DNA from: Micrococcaceae bacterium Sec5.8
GTDB taxonomy: Bacteria; Actinomycetota; Actinomycetes; Actinomycetales; Micrococcaceae
Direction of reading: 5' to 3'
NCBI GenBank assembly: GCA_039636775.1
Contig: CP143429.1
Coordinates: 1,922,001-1,986,000, forward strand
Length of the DNA stretch: 64,000 bases
How positions within the stretch are numbered: the stretch's first letter is position 1; each line of letters opens with the position of its first letter. A model generated the notes under the pieces. The model saw only the letters and a program-made list of their open reading frames with translations. It did no database searches and was not told where the DNA came from. Below are positions 58,683 through 64,000 of the stretch, one piece after another. Made by a program: the position numbers and the translations under genes.

Positions 58683-60241
58683 GGCCTTCTCCAGGTTCGT
58701 CCGTCGCGGGCAAGAAGTTCGTGGGCGGAGGCAGGTCCCCAGCTGCCGGGTGCATAGGGTTCGGGCTGTTGCGCCAGGGACGCCCAGTATTCCTCGAAAG
58801 GATCCAGAATCTTCCAGGACAGCTCAACTTCAGCGTGTCGGGGGAAGAGCGGGGGCTCGCCAAGAAGCACGTCGAGAATGAGCCGTTCGTACGCCTCCGG
58901 GCTGGACTCCGTGAACGAGTGGCCGTACCCGAAGTCCATGGTGACGTCGCGGACTTCCATCTGCGTGCCCGGAACCTTGGATCCGAAGCGGATGGTAGCA
59001 CCTTCGTCCGGCTGGACCCGGATGACGACGGCGTTCTGGCCGAAATCGTCCTCGCCGTGGTCGGTGAAGAGCAGGTTCGGCGCGCGCTTGAGCACGACGG
59101 CGATCTCGGTCACCCGGCGGCCCAGGCGCTTGCCGGCGCGCAGGTAGAACGGCACGCCGGCCCAGCGCCGGGTGTTGATGTCGACCCGGATGGCGGCAAA
59201 CGTTTCCGTTTTGGAGTCGGCTGGAATGCCGTCCTCCTCCAGGTACCCTGCCACCTGCTCGCCACCCTGCCAGCCGCCGGTGAACTGCCCGCGGGCCGAA
59301 TGCGTGGAGAGGTCCTCGGGGAGCCGGACGGCCGCGAGGACCTTTTCCTTCTCGGCGCGGAGGTCGTCGGCGTTGAAAGAAATCGGCTCTTCCATGGCGG
59401 TCAGTGCCAGAAGCTGCAGCAGGTGGTTCTGGATGACGTCGCGGGCTGCACCCACGCCGTCGTAGTAACCTGCCCGGCCGCCGGTTCCGATGTCCTCGGC
59501 CATGGTGATCTGGACGTGGTCCACGTAGTTGGCGTTCCAGAGCGGCTCGAAGAGCTGGTTCGCGAAGCGCAGCGCCAGAATGTTCTGCACTGTCTCTTTC
59601 CCCAGGTAGTGGTCGATCCGGAAGACCGCGTCCGGTGGAAAGACCGACTCCACGATGTCGTTGAGCTGGCGTGCCGATTCAAGGTTGTGGCCAAAAGGCT
59701 TCTCGATGACCACGCGCCGCCACTTGTTACCCTCGGCCTGGGCCAGTCCGTGCTTGGACAGCTGCCGGCAGACGATTTCGAAAGCGTTCGGAGGGATGGA
59801 CAGGTAAAACGCGTGGTTGCCGCGAGTGCCGCGCTGTTCGTCCAGTTCGTCGATGGTTTCGCTCAACCGCTTGAAGGCGTCGTCGTCGTCAAACTCGCCC
59901 TGCACGAACCGGATGCCTTTGGAGAGCTGCGTCCAGACCGTCTCGTCGAACGGGGTGCGGGCGTAGGCTTTGACCGCCGCCTTCACCTCCGCGGCGAAGT
60001 CCTCGTTTTCCCAGTTCCGCCTGGCGAAGCCAACGAGGGCGAAGCTCGGTGGAAGCAGCCCCCGGTTGGCGAGGTCGTACACGGCCGGCATGAGTTTCTT
60101 CCGGGCCAGGTCCCCTGTGACCCCAAACAGGACCAGCGACGACGGTCCTGCAATACGGTTCAGGCGCCTGTCGCGCGGATCGCGGAGCGGATTGCGCCCC
60201 GGCCCCGAGGAAGGACGGCTGCCGTTGTATTTTTCTGGCAT
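58679..60241 (-). CDS. zwf: Glucose-6-phosphate 1-dehydrogenase
   Basis: A 520-residue NADP-dependent enzyme. LFGVTGDLARKKLMP (38-52) is the dinucleotide-binding start and RIDHYLGKE (208-216) the active-site segment with the catalytic His. The first 27 residues are a polar tail. The gene follows pgi by 15 bp and overlaps opcA by 4 bp. Confidence 0.97.
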   Translation of the reverse strand: MPEKYNGSRPSSGPGRNPLRDPRDRRLNRIAGPSSLVLFGVTGDLARKKLMPAVYDLANRGLLPPSFALVGFARRNWENEDFAAEVKAAVKAYARTPFDETVWTQLSKGIRFVQGEFDDDDAFKRLSETIDELDEQRGTRGNHAFYLSIPPNAFEIVCRQLSKHGLAQAEGNKWRRVVIEKPFGHNLESARQLNDIVESVFPPDAVFRIDHYLGKETVQNILALRFANQLFEPLWNANYVDHVQITMAEDIGTGGRAGYYDGVGAARDVIQNHLLQLLALTAMEEPISFNADDLRAEKEKVLAAVRLPEDLSTHSARGQFTGGWQGGEQVAGYLEEDGIPADSKTETFAAIRVDINTRRWAGVPFYLRAGKRLGRRVTEIAVVLKRAPNLLFTDHGEDDFGQNAVVIRVQPDEGATIRFGSKVPGTQMEVRDVTMDFGYGHSFTESSPEAYERLILDVLLGEPPLFPRHAEVELSWKILDPFEEYWASLAQQPEPYAPGSWGPASAHELLARDGRTWRRP

Positions 60242-60256
60242 GGTGACGTGGGTGCC

Positions 60257-61891
60257 TTAGCTTTCGGTGGAAGGTGCGGCGTGGCCGGCCAGCGTGGAGA
60301 CGAGTTCCTGGAACTGGCGGACACCAGCCCCGCGGTCCGTGAGGTGCAGCCGGAGAACCGGCCGGCCGTGGTCGGAAAGCACCTGGGCGTCTCCGGCGGC
60401 CTGGGCTGAGATCAGCTCCCCGAAGGTGAAGGGGCGGTCAGGGATCGCCAGGTCGGTGGCGGCAGCGGCAGTGACCTGCAGAAAAACGCCAATCGCCGGG
60501 CCGCCTTTATGGAACTGGCCGGTGGAGTGCAGGAACCGCGGGCCCCAGCCGAACGTCACCGGACGGCCGCTGAGGGCTGCCAGTTCGTCACGGACGCCCT
60601 CCAGCGGCGCGTAGGCCAGACGGTCGAAGTAGGCCTGCACGCTGAGGTAGTCTTCCGGGCCCAGCTCGCCGAGGAGCGCGCTGACGGCATCAGCCGCGGT
60701 GCTTGCTCCGCCGAGCCAGTCTCCACCGCGGACTTCGATGGCACCGTCGGTGAAGGCCGCCGGCGTCGGTTCGGGCTGCGCATCCAGCAGACCGCGCGCC
60801 GCCACCTTGGCGGCCTCGACATCCGGCTGGTCATAGGGATTGATCCCGAGGAGGCGCCCGGCCACCGCCGTGGCGAACTCCCACGTCATCATCTGGGTGG
60901 GCAGGCCCCCGGCGATGGCGACCTCATTCTCACCGAGTTCGACGTCGGCGTCCGCCGCGACGAGACGGACCACAAGGACGTCCGGTGCGCCGAGGGTGGC
61001 TTCGGGGGAGCGCGGGCCGGCGACCACCGGCAGCACCCCGGTGCCGAGCTTGCCGGTGGATTCGGCGATGAGCTGTTCGGCCCAGTCCGCAAAGCCTTTG
61101 ATACCGGAGCCGTCCTCGGCGATGACCACCTTGTTGCGCAGCGGGCTGGTGCCGCCCAGCGCGGCGCCGAGGGCGAGGCCGATGTTTTCCGCGCCGTCCT
61201 CGTTGAGAACCTCGGCGGCCTCCTCCGCTTCGTCAAGAAACGCCTGGATGTCCACACCGGCGAGGCCGCAGGGAACCATTCCGAACGCGGTGAGCGCCGA
61301 GTACCGGCCGCCGACGTTGGGGTCCGCGTTGAAAACAGCCCGGTAACCCGCCTCACGGGAGGCTTTGTCCAAGGGCGAACCCGGATCGGTGACGATCACG
61401 ATGCGGCTCTTCGCGTCCAGTCCCGCCTCGGTAAACGCGTGCTCAAAGATGCGGCGCTGGGAATCCGTTTCCAGCGTGGAACCGGACTTGGAGGACACGA
61501 CGATCGCGGTTTCGGCCAACCGGTCTGCGAGGGCAGCGGCAACCTGTTCCGGGTCGGTGCTGTCCAGCACTGCCAGCTCGACGCCCGCGGTTCCGGCGAT
61601 GACTTCGGGGGCCAGCGAGGAACCGCCCATGCCGCACAGCACGATCCGGCTGACGCCCTCGGCGCGCAAGGCGTCCCGCAGGGCCAGGATGTCCGCGACC
61701 AGCGCCTGGGAGACGGTGGCTGCCTCAACCCAGCCGAGCCGGACGGACGCCTCGGCCTCGGCGTCGGGGCCCCACAGGGTGGCGTCCTTCGCGAAGATCC
61801 GCGTGGCGACCTTTTCTTCGAGCAGGGCGGGCAAGTGCTGGTCGTGGGCCAGGCGGGCGGCGCCCGTGGCGTCGTAGCTGAGAGTGGTCAT
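60257..61891 (-). CDS. pgi: Glucose-6-phosphate isomerase
   Basis: A 544-residue SIS-fold isomerase. CGMGGSSLAPEV (86-97) and SSKSGSTLET (133-142) are the sugar-phosphate-binding motifs. The protein resembles the isomerase half of the Tal-Pgi fusions known in some bacteria; here tal and pgi are separate, with 4 bp between. The ATG at 61891 is chosen because the longer frame would enter tal. Placing pgi inside the pentose-phosphate operon ties glycolysis to it. Confidence 0.93.
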   Translation of the reverse strand: MTTLSYDATGAARLAHDQHLPALLEEKVATRIFAKDATLWGPDAEAEASVRLGWVEAATVSQALVADILALRDALRAEGVSRIVLCGMGGSSLAPEVIAGTAGVELAVLDSTDPEQVAAALADRLAETAIVVSSKSGSTLETDSQRRIFEHAFTEAGLDAKSRIVIVTDPGSPLDKASREAGYRAVFNADPNVGGRYSALTAFGMVPCGLAGVDIQAFLDEAEEAAEVLNEDGAENIGLALGAALGGTSPLRNKVVIAEDGSGIKGFADWAEQLIAESTGKLGTGVLPVVAGPRSPEATLGAPDVLVVRLVAADADVELGENEVAIAGGLPTQMMTWEFATAVAGRLLGINPYDQPDVEAAKVAARGLLDAQPEPTPAAFTDGAIEVRGGDWLGGASTAADAVSALLGELGPEDYLSVQAYFDRLAYAPLEGVRDELAALSGRPVTFGWGPRFLHSTGQFHKGGPAIGVFLQVTAAAATDLAIPDRPFTFGELISAQAAGDAQVLSDHGRPVLRLHLTDRGAGVRQFQELVSTLAGHAAPSTES

Positions 61892-61895
61892 GGGA

Positions 61896-63026
61896 CTATG
61901 CGTCCTTCCGTGCAGCGGCGAGGGCAATCTCGACGTCGGCGAGCAGTTCCTTCCAGCTTGCCACGAACTTGTCGAGTCCTTCGGTCTCAAGCAACGCGAC
62001 AACTTCGTTGTAGGAGATTCCGAGGCCGTCCAGCGCGTTCAGCGTGGCGTTGGCGTCGTTGTAGCCGCGGCTGATCGTGTTGCCCGTAACGGTACCGTGG
62101 TCGAAGGTCGCGTCGAGTGTCTTTTCCGGCATGGTGTTCACGACGCCGGGGGCGACGAGTTCCGTGACGTACAGGGTGTCCGGGTAGGCCGGATCCTTGA
62201 CGCCGGTGGAGGCCCACAGTGGACGCTGCGGGAGGGCTCCCGCGTCCGCCAGGAGGGCCCAGCGTTCGGTGGCGAACAGCTCTTCGTAGACCTGGTAGGC
62301 CAGCCGGGCATTTGCCAGGCCCGCTTTGCCCTTGAGGGCGCGGGCTTCGTCGGTGCCGATTGCGTCGAGCCGCTTATCCACTTCGGAGTCAACGCGGGAG
62401 ACGAAGAACGACGCCACCGAGTGGATCGTAGCGAGGTCGTGGCCGTTGTCCTTGGCCTGCTCCAGACCGGACTGGAAGGCGTTGACGACGGCCCGGTAGC
62501 GCTCCAGCGAGAAGATCAGGGTGACGTTGACGCTGATGCCGGCGGCCAGGGTGGCCGTGATCGCCTCCAGGCCCTCCAGGGTGGCCGGGATTTTGATCAG
62601 GACGTTGTCCTTATTCACGCGTTCGTAGAGTGCCTTGGCCTCGGCAATGGTGCCGGCCGCGTCCCAGGCCAGGCGGGGGTCCACCTCGATCGACACCCGG
62701 CCGTCCACGCCCTTGGTCGCGGCGGCCACCGGGGCGAAGAGGTCGCAGGCGTCGGCGACGTCGGTGGTGGTGATGGAGAAGACAGTCTCTTCGACGCTGT
62801 TGCCGGCGGCCGCCTGCGCGGCGATCACGGTGTCGTAGTCGTGGGCGACCGCGAGGGCTGACTGGAAGATGCTCGGGTTGGTGGTGACCCCGACGACGTT
62901 CTTCTCTTCGATCAGTTTGCGCAGGGTGCCGGTATCCAGGCGTCCGCGGGAGAGGTCATCGAGCCAGATGGAGACGCCGGCATCGGAGAGCTGCTGCGTG
63001 GGGGTAGAGCTGGGGGTGGTGGTCAT
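61896..63026 (-). CDS. tal: Transaldolase
   Basis: A 376-residue class I aldolase-type enzyme that moves dihydroxyacetone units between sugar phosphates. [10 protein letters not shown] (46-55) starts the barrel and NVLIKIPAT (141-149) contains Lys145, the Schiff-base lysine. The long form is typical of actinobacteria. The ATG has AGGAGTG upstream. pgi follows 4 bp later. Confidence 0.96.
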   Translation of the reverse strand: MTTTPSSTPTQQLSDAGVSIWLDDLSRGRLDTGTLRKLIEEKNVVGVTTNPSIFQSALAVAHDYDTVIAAQAAAGNSVEETVFSITTTDVADACDLFAPVAAATKGVDGRVSIEVDPRLAWDAAGTIAEAKALYERVNKDNVLIKIPATLEGLEAITATLAAGISVNVTLIFSLERYRAVVNAFQSGLEQAKDNGHDLATIHSVASFFVSRVDSEVDKRLDAIGTDEARALKGKAGLANARLAYQVYEELFATERWALLADAGALPQRPLWASTGVKDPAYPDTLYVTELVAPGVVNTMPEKTLDATFDHGTVTGNTISRGYNDANATLNALDGLGISYNEVVALLETEGLDKFVASWKELLADVEIALAAARKDA

Positions 63027-63045
63027 AGGTCACTCCTGGAGTCTG

Positions 63046-63076
63046 GGGCCGCCGCCACGGAATGGGACGGCGGCCC
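63046..63076 (-). other. Hairpin in the tkt-tal gap
   Basis: GGGCCGCCG (63046-63054) pairs with CGGCGGCCC (63068-63076). It lies between the tkt stop and the tal ribosome site. There is no T-run on the transcribed side, so it may be a processing or stability element rather than a terminator. Confidence 0.45.
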
Positions 63077-63097
63077 AAAGAACGAAAAAGGTGCTGG

Positions 63098-64000
63098 TTA
63101 GGCCTTAAGGCCGGCGAGGGAGTCCCTGGCGGCGGCCGCTACGGCCTCCGCGGTGATGCCGAACTCCTGGAAGAGGCGCTTGTAGTCCGCCGAGGCGCCG
63201 AAGTGCTCGAGGGAGATGGATCGGCCGGCGTCGCCGACAAATTCCTTCCAGCCCAGGGCAAGTCCGGCCTCCACGGATACCCGGGCCTTGACGGCGGCAG
63301 GGAGCACCGCTTCGCGGTAGGCGGCGTCCTGGGCGTTGAACCACTCCACGCACGGCATGGAAACGACGCGGGTGGGAATGCCCTGGGCCTGCAGGGCTTC
63401 ACGGGCCTCCACCGCGAGCTGGACCTCCGATCCGGTGCCGATCAGGATGACCTGCGCCTTGGCGGTGCGGCCGTCGGCTGAGGCCTCGGCCAGGACGTAG
63501 CCGCCGCGTGCCACGCCGGCGGCAGAACCGAAGGTGTCACCCTCGGCCTCTGACGTTCCGCGGGCGTAGGTGGGGATGTTCTGGCGGGTCAGCACGATCC
63601 CGGCAGGGTTTGCGTGGTTCTCGAGCATGACCTTCCAGGCTGCCGCGACCTCATTGGCGTCGCCGGGCCGGACAACATCCAGCCCCGGGATGGCGCGGAG
63701 AGCGGCCAGCTGCTCCACCGGCTGGTGCGTTGGTCCGTCTTCGCCGAGCCCGATTGAGTCGTGGGTCCAGACGTAGAGGGACGGGGCACCCATGAGGGCG
63801 CCGAGCCGGATGGCCGGGCGCTGGTAGTCGCTGAAAATCAGGAAAGTGCCGGAGAACGCGCGGGTGCGCCCGTGCAGGCTGATGCCGTTGACGATCGAGG
63901 CAGCGGCGTGTTCGCGGATGCCGAAGTGCAGCACGCGGCCGTAGGGGTTTCCCTTCCACGCCGCCGTGGACCGGGAGACCGGAATGAAGGAGGGCGAACC
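63098..64000 (-). CDS. tkt: Transketolase, C-terminal part (cut by window edge)
   Basis: The last 300 residues of a thiamine-diphosphate transketolase; the gene continues beyond 64000, so no start is visible. [17 protein letters not shown] contains the conserved His/Glu of the pyrimidine domain, [20 protein letters not shown] follows with the donor-binding segment, and the C-terminal domain carries [10 protein letters not shown]. It is the first visible gene of the leftward pentose-phosphate operon; tal starts 71 bp downstream. Confidence 0.95.
   Translation of the reverse strand, partial: GSPSFIPVSRSTAAWKGNPYGRVLHFGIREHAAASIVNGISLHGRTRAFSGTFLIFSDYQRPAIRLGALMGAPSLYVWTHDSIGLGEDGPTHQPVEQLAALRAIPGLDVVRPGDANEVAAAWKVMLENHANPAGIVLTRQNIPTYARGTSEAEGDTFGSAAGVARGGYVLAEASADGRTAKAQVILIGTGSEVQLAVEAREALQAQGIPTRVVSMPCVEWFNAQDAAYREAVLPAAVKARVSVEAGLALGWKEFVGDAGRSISLEHFGASADYKRLFQEFGITAEAVAAAARDSLAGLKA

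Overview
The window is high-GC, gene-dense actinobacterial chromosome. Several features point to the Micrococcaceae, close to Arthrobacter or Pseudarthrobacter. WhiA, RbpA, OpcA and the CoaE-GrpB fusion are actinobacterial. The blocks rpsA-coaE-uvrB, uvrA-uvrC-rapZ-yvcK-whiA, gap-pgk-tpiA-secG and tkt-tal-pgi-zwf-opcA-pgl keep the order usual for that group. Many genes start at a GTG or ATG placed 6-7 nt after a TANNNT box, which is the actinobacterial leaderless pattern. The assignment rests on protein recognition and synteny only; no search was run. I saw no rRNA, tRNA, CRISPR array, prophage or insertion sequence.

Layout. 0.1-8.5 kb is mixed metabolism: an acetyltransferase, a YciO-type protein, a DUF6457-like protein beside a YdeP-type molybdopterin oxidoreductase, a dienelactone-hydrolase-like protein with TspO, and an acyl-CoA ligase. 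8.8-11.4 kb is a two-gene envelope operon: a lipoprotein and a secreted protein with seven LGFP repeats and an L,D-transpeptidase-like end. 11.7-15.7 kb is a stress-type group: a beta-CASP metallo-hydrolase, an erythromycin-esterase-like protein and a tandem universal stress protein. 16.7-18.1 kb is a PiT phosphate transporter with a small membrane partner. 19.2-30.5 kb carries polA, an Eis-like acetyltransferase, rpsA, coaE-grpB and uvrB with small enzymes between them. 30.5-38.6 kb holds terC behind a candidate yybP-ykoY manganese riboswitch, an MFS exporter with a large hairpin in its first codons, a peptidase-like hydrolase, an SSAT-like acetyltransferase, a DUF3516 helicase and a methyltransferase. 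38.7-42.8 kb is a translationally coupled three-gene operon: two asymmetric ABC half-exporters and a GntR/YtrA-like regulator.

42.9-48.8 kb contains uvrA, with a LexA-like box in its promoter, plsC and uvrC, so with uvrB and polA the core of nucleotide excision repair lies in one window. 48.9-51.8 kb is rapZ-yvcK-whiA, followed by sodA. Lower glycolysis (gap, pgk, tpiA, secG) and rbpA then read rightward into the leftward pentose-phosphate operon (tkt, tal, pgi, zwf, opcA, pgl), with only 23 bp between rbpA and pgl. Transketolase is cut by the right edge of the window.

No large unknown system was found. The most unusual items are regulatory: leaderless promoters used throughout, two divergent pairs with 19-22 bp between start codons (in one of them the -10 boxes overlap), a GGGCATGTCCC repeat at two distant loci, the terC leader, and the intragenic hairpin in the MFS gene.
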